NCBI RefSeq assembly: GCF_002999335.1
Contig: NW_020312770.1
Span: forward strand, 62,001 to 126,000
DNA from: Cyclospora cayetanensis
Lineage: Eukaryota; Apicomplexa; Conoidasida; Eucoccidiorida; Eimeriidae
Length of the DNA stretch: 64,000 nucleotides
Direction of reading: 5' to 3'
Of the stretch, positions 1-12,830 are shown piece after piece; positions within the stretch are counted from its first letter, which is position 1; each line of letters opens with the position of its first letter. The notes beneath the pieces were generated by a model that was not told the DNA's origin, did not search any database, and saw only the letters and a program-made list of their open reading frames with translations. A program made the position numbers and the translations under genes.

Positions 1-949
1 CGGGAGCGCCTTGTTCTCTCTCTTCCTTCTTACTTTCGGCTTCTTCACTGGGTGCGCCCACACAGTCGCGTTGTTCGCCGGGTGCAGCGGCTCCTTGTGG
101 CTTGTTCGCAGCACCTTCCCCACTGCCCTTTGCGGACTTCTTCCAGTACAAGCAGTCCACGAATAGTGTCAGAGTACTGTTATTCTTCAAGCCTACGTCC
201 TTCAGGCTTTGGCTGTCGTCGAAAAGCATGCTCCCACTGAAAGTCAGCTTGATATTTGCTGCGGTATACCTGACGCGGCGCATCAAAGCAGCAAGCACGG
301 AGGACACAAGTTTGATGGTATTCCCATGGTCAAACCATGCATCACAAAAGGTCGAGAATAAGCAGCTGCTGACCTGTCTGGGTCGTTCAACTCGTCAGCG
401 ATCAGTTCTTTGAGGTCTCGAACGCTCTTGTAGTCCGAAATCTTAATATTTATGGTTTGGCGACAGAGGAAGGACCAAAGCGGGACGCAGACGCATCCAC
501 CACTTCCACAATCTGAGGATAATACATGAGCAGCTCTCTAAGTGTCTGAGGATGATCGGAATGGTGGGAGCCCCCGCCGCGCGAACCGCAGACATAGGGG
601 AATACAATGCAGAGGAACCACGAGACAACTGGGGTGGCGAGAGGGTGGACTTACGCTGAAGCGTTTTTACACGAAGATTCAGGTCGACTCGATCATACAC
701 ATTCACTGAAAGCTTCGATCGATTGGACTTGTTGAATTCCTTGAGCAGTTTTTCGTTCTCAAGATGCACCGTGCCCATATATAAAAGAATAGATTCTGGT
801 TCTCTGCTGCCCATTGATAGCTCCTTGAGCACCAACTTCTTGATATTGAGAATTGTAGATTCCATCGAAACGCCAGGGAGCTCGTGCTTGTCCCCGTTCT
901 TGTCCTTAGTCCAGTCACTAAGGACCAGTGTTACTTCACCATTCGGCAT
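1..949 (-). CDS. tandem ubiquitin-like domain protein (partial, apparent frameshift)
   Basis: Starts at ATG 949 and leaves the window at the left edge. Exon 1 (949-655) encodes a ubiquitin-like fold: strand EVTLVLSDW, helix STILNIKKLVLKEL, then ILLYMGTVHLENEKLLKEF and KLSVNVYD. It ends at a strong donor (GTAAGT at 654). The second exon ends at 374 and the third starts at 270 with matching phase; together they encode a second ubiquitin-like domain, with TINIKISDYKSVRDLKELI resembling ubiquitin strand 2 plus helix 1, then IKLTFSGSMLFDDSQSLKDV and STLTLFV. A Lys/Glu-rich tail follows. The start of exon 2 is uncertain (about 535 or 628). Its N-terminal part, with YYPQIVEVVDAS as the likely first strand, is in a different frame from TINIKIS; the switch falls in the loop near 455-458. 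Role unknown; two non-cleaved ubiquitin-like domains suggest an adaptor for ubiquitin or proteasome pathways (inference). Confidence 0.65.
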
Positions 950-1030
950 TTTGGGGTATGGGGGAGGGAAAAACTGTGAAAATTTTTGAAAGAAGGTACG
1001 AAGCTGATCTAAATAGCCGAATGCACCCAA

Positions 1031-2364
1031 TTAAATGTGAATATGTGGGAAAGTGAGGACTGGACAACCGCGAGCGCAGCAGCGTCAGGCTGCGAACAAC
1101 AGCAACTCCTCTGCCCAAGGAATACTTCCTCGAATTGAGGAAAAGGGAGTCCCAATTAGACAGCTTTACAATTCTTCAAGTGCCATGAAAGGCAAAAGAG
1201 AGGCATGTAGAAACAAGTGGCATTGAGCTCACAGTGACACAAGGGGCTTTTTCAATAACTTCGGTATACTGGTGGTCAGCGCAGATCAGTGCAGAGGATA
1301 AGGAGCAGGAGTCAATCAACCGGATTGCATCTACTCTAGTGCATTTAATTTAATAAAAATGGAAGCCTGGTTAAAGTGTGTGTAGGTCTTCCACAGTGCA
1401 TTCTTCTCGTTAGACGAGACGTCTCGCACCAACTAACTAACTCGTCATCGTGTGTAAGGCAGTTGCGCGGGTGCTTGGACAGTCGAATATTAGAAATCAA
1501 AATAATCGCAAACCATTGTGATGCCAACCCCTCAAATTTCTAGTGAGTTGGGGCTTTTCTGGAAGTTAGGGGCAACTAAGGTCCCCAAACAGCGCTCGGC
1601 AGAGAAGTTGGTTGCGGCCGCCGATGCTCTCATCAAGCCCTGGCTGGCTGGGTATGGGCTCGCTGCCCTGGGCAGCCATGCTTGCAAGTTCAATGAAACT
1701 CTATTTCGGGGGAAAGCTCCGAATATATCGTCGAAGGCGGTAGACTGAGAAACACTCTTGTCGAAGCTTAAAGTAATATTGTTGGGTAAGGCCCTTCTGC
1801 ATCGCCGACAGCTCTGATCAGTCTCGGCGGGCCACTCGGGTCTCGCACCCGCTAGGACAAGTCCAGACAATTTTTCTCTGTTTTCACCATAACAAAGAGT
1901 GAGGTTTTCTCTATCTCAACGAGTTAATGAGGAAATGCCTGTCATGAACGTCGGGGGGAGAAAGCTCTGCCCAGTTCAGTTTCCAAATGGCGAGGCAGCT
2001 TGTGAACGGGGTGTCATTGTGCCACGCTGGATTGAGGCACTGAACCAACAGTATTGTGTCAGCGTTTTTTGATGACTGGGAGATTAGCGATAGCACGTCG
2101 CTTCTGTTTCCTATTGTCTGCATCTTAGCGCCGCACTCTCGCATCGACAAGCTGCATCGATTGGTGGCGAGTGTGCATAGAATTCGAGGTTTAAATCCAC
2201 CATGTTGTAAATATGTGCACTTGAGAATGACATTAATTCGCTATCTGAGGATTGATGTCATGTATGTGTTTTGCAGGGTCGGAGTGAGCTATCATCATTG
2301 CCAATAGTAACCCGAAACGTCCAGGGCTATTGAGGACACAGAAGTAGACCGTAGAACTAAGAAG
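1031..2364. other. intergenic spacer between divergent genes
   Basis: This stretch separates the divergently transcribed ubiquitin-like gene (minus) and alveolin gene (plus), so both promoters should lie here. Short open frames on both strands have no recognisable motif, no codon pattern like the neighbours and no convincing splice partners. No RNA gene was seen. Confidence 0.5.
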
Positions 2365-4602
2365 ATGTCGCAGGGTAATTCTGGATGTGGCACTTCTATG
2401 TTTTGCGGGTCCGTGACCTGCGGTGACGGCGAAGTTGAGAGGGAACCAGTGGAGAGGACTCATATCAGACTGCAGGCTGACCAGCCTGTCGTGGCCGTAC
2501 CAGTATACCAGGAGATCCAGAAGCGGGACAAGTATATAGAGGTTCCACAAGTTGAAGTTAGAGATTCTATCGTCCCCAAAGTTTACAACCAATCCGCAGT
2601 TCACGATGTTCCTAGAGTACAGGTCGCCTGTGGTGAGAGGGGCGTCGCCATCGAGAAGGAAACCATCGTGGAGAAGTAAGTCTCGTTTATTCTGAAAATG
2701 CATTGCGGGTATGCTGGCATATGCCTTAACCGAAGGGTGTAACTGTGTTTACCTGTGCACATTACTGTGTCTTGCAGAGATGTGGACGTCCCCGTCCGCG
2801 TCGGCTACGCGCCACATTTTGTTCCCAAGTGGGATATCCGTGAGGTGCCGAGGCCTGTCCCCAAATACGAAGGCGAGCAACAAGTAATTGAGGTCGAGGT
2901 GCCCCAAATTGAGTATAAGGATACCTACGTCGAGAAAGAAGTGGTGGTGGATATTCAGGAGAAAATTGTTCCCAAGGTGACTGAAGTTGTCAAAGAGGTA
3001 GAGGTGATGCAGTACGAGTGGAAAGAAAAGTATCAAGATGTCCCAGTCTACAAGTACGTACCGAAGTTTGACGTCGAGCTGGAGTGCCCTCCTCCACTGA
3101 TCGTACCGTATCCAGAGACGCGCTATGTCCACGATGAACCGCAAACTTCTAGCCCCTTCTGTAGATGGTCAGCATGCTGCACGCAAGTGCACCAGGAACC
3201 CCACATCAGGACGGTCGAGACAGCAGTTAGGACCGAGCAGCAAAGACTCTATCCAGGTACGACTGCAGCCCTGTATTCCCATTCTAGCGGTCGCTAGAGC
3301 TCAATCGTACACTACCGCAAGGAAGACCCTCTGAAGCACAGGGGAACTATGGCCTTCAGGATCCATTATGACTGTTTTCTCAATTTCGCTCAGGATCTGC
3401 TCAACTCACTGAGGCAAAGTTGAATTACCCGATGGGCCAAAACTTTGCTGCAGACTTCCAGAAGCAGTATACACAGGAGCATGTGCTTAGGAGTGGCAGC
3501 GGGGTTGAGGGCCCTATTCGCCAGGCAACGCTGTCACAACTGACCCCCGGGCCTGTCTATCCGCGCCCAACTCCTCAGGTAAGGGAAATCTCTATACCTT
3601 TTTTCGTTTCGCAATAGCGCCAAAGGCGCACTCACCCACATTACTCCTGCATTATTCGTGGCAAGGTGCTCCAGTACACTCGAAAAGGTTTCGCGTGGCT
3701 GTGCATGTGCTGTTTATTACAGCTGTGTAGACGCTTGAGCTGTGATTCTGCTTATGTACCTTCCACAGGTCGGTGCTGCTGATCAGCAAAAGAGCGGCGC
3801 TCGTCTGAACGAGAAGAAGCCAAGCTTCTGGAGCTGGCTCACCGGTAAAAAGGAGGAGGAGCCGGAAACTACAAGCGCTGCTGGGAAGTTTGGCTACCCG
3901 GAGCACATGCCGTCAGACTTTGCCTCGGCCTTCCAAAACCAGGGGACTTCTGAGACAGGCGCGGCCACACCCACTCCGAAAGGTGCGGCGAAAAGCCACA
4001 ATTATTAGGGTGCCGAAACACGTCAGCATTTCATGACGTTATCATGTGGGTAGAGTAGTGCCTTACAGCAGGCAGGGGTGCTAAAACGCACGCGTCACTG
4101 AGTCCCTCTAGACCTGTGTGTTGTTGCAGATTTGGAAGAGATATCCGAAGCGAAGGACAAAGCATCCGACGAGCTGGAGCCTTCTGTTGTATACCGCGGG
4201 TCTGTCAACAAGCCACCTGAGTACGGTGGGGAATTGGATCCCATTTCCTTCAAACTGCACGCAATCGAGATTCATCAGTTCGTCCCTCTTCCAAATGTGG
4301 AGACGCCAGAGTTTGTTAAAGCTCTTTCGGAAGGAATTACGACTTCTGACGTATCCGGTCTCGAAAAGTTCTTTGGCGGCCAGGTCCCAGCTGGCTGGGC
4401 GGACCCGGATGTAACTGGTATTCCCGCACCCACAATGAGTGACATCCTCACAGGAAACGCACAGAATGTAGCCATGATGAATCCCTTGGTGTGTCAGCTA
4501 TCGTCTCAGTTTGCGAAGCAAGGATTTGTGCCTGGAGGCACTCAAGAAGTGACGCAGCCGGGGGGTTCGTTCAGGCGCAATTCTTCTCAGGCCCAGGCAT
4601 GA
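2365..4602 (+). CDS. alveolin / inner membrane complex protein
   Basis: Structural protein of the subpellicular network under the alveolate plasma membrane. Five exons: 2365-2675, 2778-3256, 3394-3578, 3769-3982 and 4130-4602; all phases agree, giving about 553 residues. The start ATG has a good context (AAGATGTCG). Residues about 25-250 are alveolin repeats rich in V, P, E, K and Y, for example VPVYQEIQKRDKYIEVPQVE, VPKWDIREVPRPVPKYEG, DIQEKIVPKVTEVVKEVEV and DVPVYKYVPKFDVELECPPP. A Cys cluster (CRWSACC) follows and could be palmitoylated (inference). The last exon has no ATG near its 5' end and begins after a good acceptor, so I join it through a donor at 3983. If that donor is not used, exon 4 ends at TAG 4006-4008, giving 404 residues. 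Identification as an alveolin is very secure; the choice of C-terminus is not. Confidence 0.9.
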
Positions 4603-5507
4603 GAAAAGAGTATTCGGCAGCGTCCAACATGAGTGCTTCTACCTGTGCTGACGAGACTCAATGCCAGATAAAAACCCTGACCAATCGCATTGGGGTGCTA
4701 ATTGTCAGCTCAGATGATGGTGTCTTGCCCGCTGCTTCACTTACCAATTAATTCTGTACAGCTTTCTGTGCAGTTGCACAGGCGTGTTATGGGGCATCCA
4801 CTCGAACGCCGCCAAACTATTGATGTTGACCGCAATCAATAGAAAACACAACCCTCCACTTTATATGGTTGTTTTAACTTTCTTTAGTAGGGATGCATTC
4901 AGGCCAAACTTGGTTCTGTCCGGACTGCTTGCGTGAATCATGACCGTAGCAAGACGCATAGTCATTATTTACTCACAAACCGGGCTGGAGTACAGCCGTG
5001 ATTTGCATTTGGGTGGAAAGGGATACTACATAGCCATATGCTAGATGCTTGAGACACGGGGCTGCAGGATGGCTGACCCACCAGATCTAATGATCTTATT
5101 AGTTTGGCATTCTCTATTGGTCTTGCCGTTAAACTCACATTGCACATCTTAAGGGACTAAGGATTTACAAAAGGAACTAGTTTTCGCCAGTTGGATCGAT
5201 TACACACCTTGCTGCAGCGGTGCTGCTCCGAAGAGGAGGCCAAGGCCCAGGGAAGTGGTCCGAAGTGCCGTGTGATGTGCTCAGGCCCACCGGCCCAGAA
5301 GGCACATCCGCAGCAGGCGTCTGTACAACATTTTCCAAAAGAATGCCGCCCTCTCTATCAGCGCCAGTAGAAATGTAGCTGCGAAGGAGGGGGTCCAGTC
5401 CAGTTACGTCCTTCGACAGCAGTCCAATCGTTCTCTGTACGCACAAACAGTCATACGCCCAGAGAGTCGTATACGGCGGAGAATGTGAAGTTCTCCAGTT
5501 TGCCCCA
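4603..5507. other. convergent intergenic region
   Basis: Tail-to-tail spacer between the alveolin gene and the end of VPS11. It holds the 3' ends of both. An open minus-strand stretch at 5177-5446 is not needed, because VPS11 closes in frame at 5508. Nothing else is supported. Confidence 0.5.
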
Positions 5508-8500
5508 TTACATCATGCCCCAAGCCAGTCGTCGTCCTGGCTGTGCGGAGCCCACCAGTGGTGTTGGCAAAACGCCGCGTCCAAAGCAATTTAAAATGAA
5601 ATCGAACCCCTGTGTAGAGCCGCGAAGGAATTTGAAGAAGTCGTCTGTGTTGCATGCCTCTTTTTCTCTTTGTGAGTGCAACAACTGCAAAGCAACATAG
5701 GGATTCGCGCAGAAAAACTGTCAAGGCGCGCATCAGTGCATCCCAGAGGAACACTGCAGAAGTATTTGTGCTCGTTCAAGGGGACAAAAATATACTCTCT
5801 TGGCATTGAACTGCGGCGTGCAGACTGCACAGCAATAAGATGCTTGTGCCATTCCCTCCGTCTGGAGGGCCGGTGTCTTGGTGTCGGTGTTGCTGCTCAG
5901 GCAGTATGTATGGAACGAATGACCACAGCGAAAGTGAACGGAAGGCAGCTCCATCGGAAGGAAGCAGAAATCACACCGCTCGGACTCGAACACCTGAGCT
6001 GTAGCAACCGAGTCGCAAAGCATACACACACTCTGCTTGACATTTGAATTGGTGATACAAATTAAAAGACGCTGCCTAACCGTTAACCGGTGGCCTCTCA
6101 TTCCAATATCCTAGAGTTTCCTGAGAAACAGCCGGCGACTGCACCGCCAAATACTGCTGCGGAGGAGCCGGCATACACTCTGAATGTTGCAGTGTCAGCT
6201 TCTGAGAGCTTCTAGCTTTACGCACACCCGAAGGCTAATGCGTCTCAAGCTGCATTTTCCGCACCTTTGCTCTTGAAACGGTCGATTTCCTCGGCCATTC
6301 GCGAAACCTCTGCCCTGTCGCTCTGCAGGAGCGCATGCGCGTTCTCGAGTTGGTCGGTGAGTTCGTCACTGGCTCGCAGAAAGAAATCCTGCGCACAAGA
6401 CAGCTGCTAGAGTGGAGAAGAATCACAAGAATATGGCATTCTTCTCTAGGGCAGGTGCCCAGGTACTACACAGGGAAGCACCTCTACCCACTGCAAGACT
6501 CCCTACGAGTTTGGTAAACCTGGAAGCGGCCATGTACAGCCCGACATACTTTAACCGCATCCAGAGTAACGACCTGGCTCTGCTGCAATATTTCCAGAAC
6601 CGTCAGTGGGGGTAAGAGGCGATACCGCTGCGGCCACAAACGGAATGCCTACAGCAGGCCCTCTGTTGCACCGTACCGCATAAGAAGCCCAAGGATTCGA
6701 AACCACGAGCTTATAGACGTTCTTGCCGGTATAACAAAAAATATGCAAGCGACCACTGCGGACATCCCGAAGCCAGCAAGGGTTACCTCAATGTGCAACA
6801 GGACTTCCCGTATTTGGCGTTCCGTTCCGCTTTGACTGCACGCACATTAAGCAGCACCTCAGACAGCCACAGGGGCACTGTTATCCACCAAGTCGCCTCA
6901 TGTCTTCACTATCTGCGATGAGTGGAGAAGTCAGTGCCCCGAGAGAAAAGGACAGCCAGGAGTGCGTCGTCCCCGACGCAGAACTCACGAAGCAAGAATA
7001 TTCAAAGTTTGGGTCCACAAAGTGGGGTCTTTAGAGCCGTTTTTCAAGCAAAACCGAAGAAGACTTGGAATGTCGTTGCTGGCCTCAAAGTAGGCCATTG
7101 GCAGCTGCAGCTCGTGCTGTTTTTCGCACACCAAGGACATCCCCTCCTCGAAACCAAAGATCGTGCACAAGAGCGTTGACCGATACTGCTCTTCGTTTGT
7201 CTGTTGAGTGCAAATTCCCACACGGATATCCCGAAACGTAAAGGGCAAGAAGATCATGCAGGCACGCAAACGCAGACGACAAGGCTACATGCAGGCAAGT
7301 ATTACGCGCATACCATGGTCCGACTCTTCAGCGTTTTGAGGAGTATTTCAGCGTATATGGGAGAAAGCTCTGAAGAGCCGCCTTCAGAGCTCTCAATAGA
7401 GCTTTGGACCCCCAAATGCTTGCTCGGCGAGCCATCCGTTGTGCCGCAGGCATGCGGCAAGGCATGGCGAGACGCGCGCCACTTGCCTAAACAGCCAGAA
7501 GCATGCATCAAGCCCCAATGCACAAAACGAGAAGCAATAAGATCAACATTGGACTCACGGGAGGCACTTACGGTTCTACACTTGCGAGGGACGATACGCA
7601 GCAATTAACCCACGGGGCCACTGAGAACAAATTATAGAAATTGAGGAAAGACTGAACTGCGGCGGCGGTGAATATGGCTCTGTTCAAGACGAAACGCTGC
7701 AGAGAGCGCTTTCGTAAGCGGTGAGAGAGGGGCTGGGCAGCTGGAAGGTGCGTGGGCCTACGCAAAAGCAGCTCCAGCAAGGAAGAAAATGGGGAGCATC
7801 CGAATATCGAAGGGAAGGCAACAATGGCCGTTCGCGCCTTTTCTATAGCTTCTTGCAGCTTTGAGTCACTGCAGAGGGTCTCGTGCTCACGAACCAGACG
7901 GCGTGCAACGGGGAGGCCATGCGCCAGCAAGGAGAGGAATAACAACAACAAGTCAGGATCGTCAACAAACAGTGGGATGAAGACTTCGACACTGCAGAAG
8001 ACACAAATCTTCAGGGGCAAACATGTTGGACGCGCAGCGGCCTTATTCAGCATGGATCCATAAAGTCGTGGGAAGGCAAGACAAGTGCCCAATACCACAT
8101 TTTGGGGAACGAATGCACCAGCGGCTAACCTGGTATGATAGTCGCTTATAAATTGGCTAAGCAGGATAAGCACGTCACTGGCGCTGTGCCGGAGAAGGTC
8201 GCTGCCATGCTTCAGTAAGAGGGAGCACGCAGTAGGGGCGTCCACCTGCTTCAGAACGTCCACCGCTTTTGAAAACTCCCTATGCATGCGCAATACAAGT
8301 AGATCAAATGGGATGCACACCCTGCATTTTGCCAAAAACTCGTTCAATGAGGCTTCGCTACTTAAGACGAGCTACTCAATTGTGTTGGGACGCTACAAAG
8401 AACTGTAGGACGCACTTCGTCTCTAACAGCAAGGAGAGGTGCTCATCATGGTACCCATGGCGGCTTGCAATTGCGCATGCCAGTGCTGTGTCGCCTGAGC

Positions 8501-11500
8501 CGAAAGTGCATAACTCGAGCACTACACAAAAAACCATGCAGGGGGCAATGTATACATATGTGTGGCATGACGATACACATGCCCTCTCCTGCCACATGAC
8601 GGCGCGCGCACGGCAACACACAGGCGCTCTGCAAGCGAGGCGCAATGCGAGTACCCAACAAGAGACGAGCGAGGAATTCGGCGCAAATCCACATGGCTCC
8701 TACCCTAATGAAATCTTTGCATGCAGCGCTAGCTGTCAGTCCGCAAAGGTGTGATTGCGCACACTAACCGTTCAAGCGACACTCGTTAAGCGCAACGCTT
8801 AGTGAGCAGGTTTTGCTGATGCGGGGATCATCAAGGAAGCTCGCAAGTAGCGCATCGTCCTTCAGCCTGGCCGTGCACTTAAAAAACAGCAGTGTGTGCT
8901 GCTGCATGGCGCAGCCTGCCAAGTGAAGGTGAAGCAGGTAAAACGCCAGGTGGCTTAATTCTTGGGCATCGAGAAACTTCTGGATAACTGCGGAAGGCTC
9001 TAGGAATCCTGAAGTTTCAAAAACATAAGGCGGAAGTCAGCGACAGGGCTGGGCAAGCTTTTTGATGCACCGTGGACGTTAACGGCTGCGACTTGCTTAG
9101 CATTCAAATCACAACTCACCTATAGTTTTGATGTACATCTCTACCGCCTTTTCCGGCATGTTCTTGGAATACAGCCAGTCTCCATGAAGCCGGTAAACCT
9201 CCTGCAGCGAGCTCAGTTTTGCAACGAACATGTGCAATACGTCAGGACTGCGCCGTCCTCACGGCCTTACAAGATTCATGAGCTGCCTATCTAGCCAGAC
9301 GATTCGTAAAGACCCCTGAGCTCCGCTCCTAATCCCCCCCAGAGAAACAGACAAACAAACTAATGGTCAACTGATGCGCCCCAAGTATGCAAGAAGCGGT
9401 CAATATATTCGCATCCTTGCCTGCAAAACTTGCTGCGGCTGATGATCTTTGATGGTGACTTCTGCAGCCCAGTTGAATAGCCGCTTCCTAGAGCACGCGA
9501 AACCCACAGAGACAGAAGGGTGAACGGACAGCTGGGGAAGCAGGTCAGTTCGGGGGCTGCTGGTGGACGTCGCCATGGAGACAGCTACAGGTCCAAGGAG
9601 AGAAACAGCATACCGAAGCAGAATACACAAGCGCTCGTCAAAGCTCTTTTCCTTAACGTCGAACAAGACATTGTTTTCTGTGGCTCCTCCTCGAGCGATT
9701 ACAAACAGCGTGTCCTGCAGAATCCGCAGTCGCATGGGAGGCGTCAGCAAGTCCACGTACATCTGGCGCCATCCTATGCACTCGACTGCAGGTGGAAACA
9801 GGAGCGGCTTATGAGCCGCTGTATTGATCACCACTTGTAACACGGTCACCGAGCTGTCCCATCGCGCTGCACAACTCTGCCTAGCAGCACTCACCATTGC
9901 AGAGACAACGTGGCGAACTCCTCGCATGGGTGAGGAGTAGGCAATGAGTCGGAGCTCAGGGTAACAGAGGTGAATAGTGAGCATTTGATGCTGCGGCAAG
10001 AAGAAACGCGCTCTACGGCCCGAACATTGGAAAATATCGGACGCACCCGCGAAATCCGAAGCGCACTCCTTTCAGAGAGTGTGTGTGACAGAGACAGCAG
10101 CATCGACAGCAGCAGGACACAGAAAAACTTGATAAGGAAAGGGCTAACTAGAGCTCACGGAGCTTTTAGATTGCAACGGTGAAAATTTCTCGGGCAAGAT
10201 CTCGGCAGAACCTGCATGGGTTGGTTCAGCGTCTGCAGAGGATTCTTCCGTTGTCACCGATACAATATAGGATTTATGGGTTGTCAAAATATGACAGCGG
10301 TCTTCGCTCGGAAGAGCCCATAAGTTGCCTACAGCCGCATAGGAGAAGATGTAATTCAGACGAGTTCCCGAACACGCGGTTTTAGCGCGCGCATCTTCCG
10401 TGTGTGTTGTAGGCCAAGTAGATGCGGCGTGGAGACGGCACGCTGTTGCACACGTACAGGGGACGGTGGGCCTAGGCAAGGCTTACCCTGCTCTGGATCG
10501 ACGCAGAATATGCCCTCTCCATGATGTATGACAAACGTGCCTAGGGAAGCCAACGCCCCCACAACATGAGGAGAAGCGGTGGATACGCTGTCCGTATGAC
10601 AAACCTGCGATCCCGCATGCACAATAAAGGAAGTATTTTGCAGGGCAACACCTAGCGTGCGGCGTGCAGTGCAGTCAATGATTGCACGCCAATTCCGCGA
10701 TCTTGTCCTGTGGTTTCTCTTCCGTTGTCTCTACCCCACCCTCCCAGCTGCCCCCGGAGAGCGAGTTCTGCCACCAAAGTAAGCCTCGAGTCCAAATTCA
10801 ACTGTTCTGAAATACCAACCTTCGGCTCTCCTTTTAGCGTAACGGCGTAGCAGGCTATCGAGCTGGTGTTGCACACGAGCATATAGTGGGTATTTGAATC
10901 TGACTGGGAAGCCAGGAAGCGCACGCTGGCAACCGCTTCATCGTTCTCCCTGGCACCATAAAAAGCAGCATACTTTTTCGGGAAAAGGCTGGTACTTTCC
11001 TGCCTACGAGAACATAAATATGTATGTATATAGCTGCACATCCAGCAGTCAATGAACTAGCAACTGGGAGGAACACATGAGTACCTATCCCTGTTAGGAA
11101 CTGTGTTAAACGCAAAAGTCTCACTTCATCAATCGCAGCCGGCACGTCTTCTCCCTTAGCAAGTCCCCACGGAAGAGGCAGACGCCCGCGCTTTCAGTGC
11201 CGACCTGCAACACAATAACAGCATGCTCACAAGTGCACAGCTCGGCGACGACGCTCTGCCTAGCATCGAATGAAAGAATAATCCGAGCTTGGTTACAAAG
11301 CAACCTCAGCAGCGTCCTCCTCTCCTCCTCCGCATGAGTTATGCACATCCACTGGACGGAGGGCCGTCTTCCCAGAAACTAAGAATGGGTGCCCCCCCGA
11401 CACTTCATGGAAAGGCTTACAGCTAGCATAGTGAAGTTCATGTTAATATCAGAGCACACGACAACCTGTTCTGGGATTTTGGAGAACAGTCCTGCTTCCC

Positions 11501-11947
11501 GGAGGAGGACTGGATTTCCCTTGCCGTCGACCTGCGTAGTGCTGTAGCATTTATACTTCAGCACGCCCTGGCGTATCCTGGGGTCTTCGAGTTGACCCAT
11601 TCCATTACCCACAGGGCCCTTGCCCGGCTTTTCAGATTGAAGATCTCGCCTGTTGAATCAGCAAGGAGGCAGTCGCACCGAGAAAATCCGCAAGGAATGA
11701 AGCACAAGCTGCGCTACAGGAAAGCCCATGAAGGTTACAGACACGTACCCAATGCAGACGATACAGCTCGCGTGAACCGCCGCATGCATGGAAACGAAGC
11801 AAACGTCAAAGCTTTTGAGTGACCGTAGCTGGAAGTCATGGTCCAGTGTGTGCAAAAAGCCGTCGTCATCGCCGAGCCACAGGTAGGCGTCAGTCCCCGC
11901 CGCACACACAATGGACGAAGAAGGGAGCGGAGATAAGCGGGAAGGCC
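5508..11947 (-). CDS. VPS11: vacuolar protein sorting 11 (HOPS/CORVET core subunit)
   Basis: Endolysosomal tethering subunit; in apicomplexans this machinery serves traffic to rhoptries, micronemes and the vacuolar compartment (family knowledge). Exons with agreeing phases include 11947-11749, 11649-11421, 11204-11125, 11003-10775, 10604-10487, 10328-10159, 9990-9895, 9714-9614, 9487-9421, 9201-9120, 9008-8769, then 5998-5796 and 5684-5508 (stop). The N-terminal half matches the VPS11 propeller. LHGDWLYSKNMPEKAVEMY and SAVIQKFLDAQELSHLAFYL match the alpha-solenoid. Around 7.0-8.3 kb are EVFIPLFVDDPDLLLLFLSL and CLKNGSKDPTLWTQTLNIL; LLPPLTVLEILQQSQVVTLD (about 6.6 kb) and a coiled coil (about 6.3 kb) follow. 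The RING-H2 finger is textbook: CDFC, then ELPSVHFRCGHSFHTYC, then CCAVC. The tail DFILNCFGRGVL matches the conserved C-terminal YFGRGV. The first exon and the segment 8.35-8.77 kb remain unresolved. Confidence 0.93.
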
Positions 11948-12812
11948 CTGTGACACACATGCATGCCATCATACGCTTTTGCGAATCATGGCCAGGGCAT
12001 AGCCTGCAAGAAGCCCCAATCGCAACGCAACAAACGCCAAGGAACCAAACCCCTAGCATTTCTTAACACTGCCATTGCTTTAGAGTCTCTGTCCATGCGT
12101 AATGCCCTGTGATCAAGTACCTGCTGCAGCGCCATGCACTTGGGCTTGGGTTGATGGCGGCTGCTCGGCGCCAGAGCTCAGTCCGCCGGTGTTTGGATTG
12201 ATTGAATCATCGCACGGTAGCTGAGCATATCGCGTTCTTTCGACTATTGTTCGATCAAAGAAGCTTAGCCGCCTCAGCTGCTGCATTCTCGCTTGTGGCC
12301 GACGCCAGGCACACTAACTGTGGGACGGTGAAGCTTAAAGCCACGTGTCTTTCGGCACTTCCGCCAAACTCCCGCCCCCCCACACACAAAGCCTCAATAG
12401 GCTTCCCATATAATCGTTTTTATTAGTCCTGTACTATGCAGCGTCGCTCCCGCGAATGCGAAAAACCCAACTACTGCGACCTCTGGACTCGCTTGCGTAC
12501 AGTCGGCTGCAGGAGTGGAACACTGTAAGCTATGGAAGCGAGAGCCTCAAGCTTTCCACCACTTAGCGCCTGAATGTTCTGCAACTCAACGAAAGCAGCT
12601 AACATTCATAGTTACTAAGGCTATTAGTCCGTGCACGAGGGCTGCATGCATCGATCCATAAACTGACGGGATTGCCTCAAACACGTACATATCGCAACCG
12701 TCCTCATATATTCCCATAAGAAACCTTATCCTGCCCTCCACATGCATTATTCGGCATAATATTCCTAGCTATTAATGAAAGCTTTCCGATTATGAAGACT
12801 TTTGTGACATTG

Positions 12813-12830
12813 CACACACACACACACACA
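12813..12830. repeat. (CA)9 microsatellite
   Basis: Nine uninterrupted CA dinucleotides in the non-coding spacer upstream of VPS11. Confidence 0.95.

Noticed and set aside
5177..5446. Possible extra C-terminal exon of VPS11
   Set aside because: The exon 5684-5508 closes in frame right after the conserved FGRGVL motif; the extra stretch would need a weak donor within it and shows no family similarity.
12643..12650. TGCATGCA, an 8-mer bound by some ApiAP2 factors
   Set aside because: It occurs only about three times in the window (also near 50056 and 62667), close to the roughly one expected by chance, and not at consistent promoter positions.
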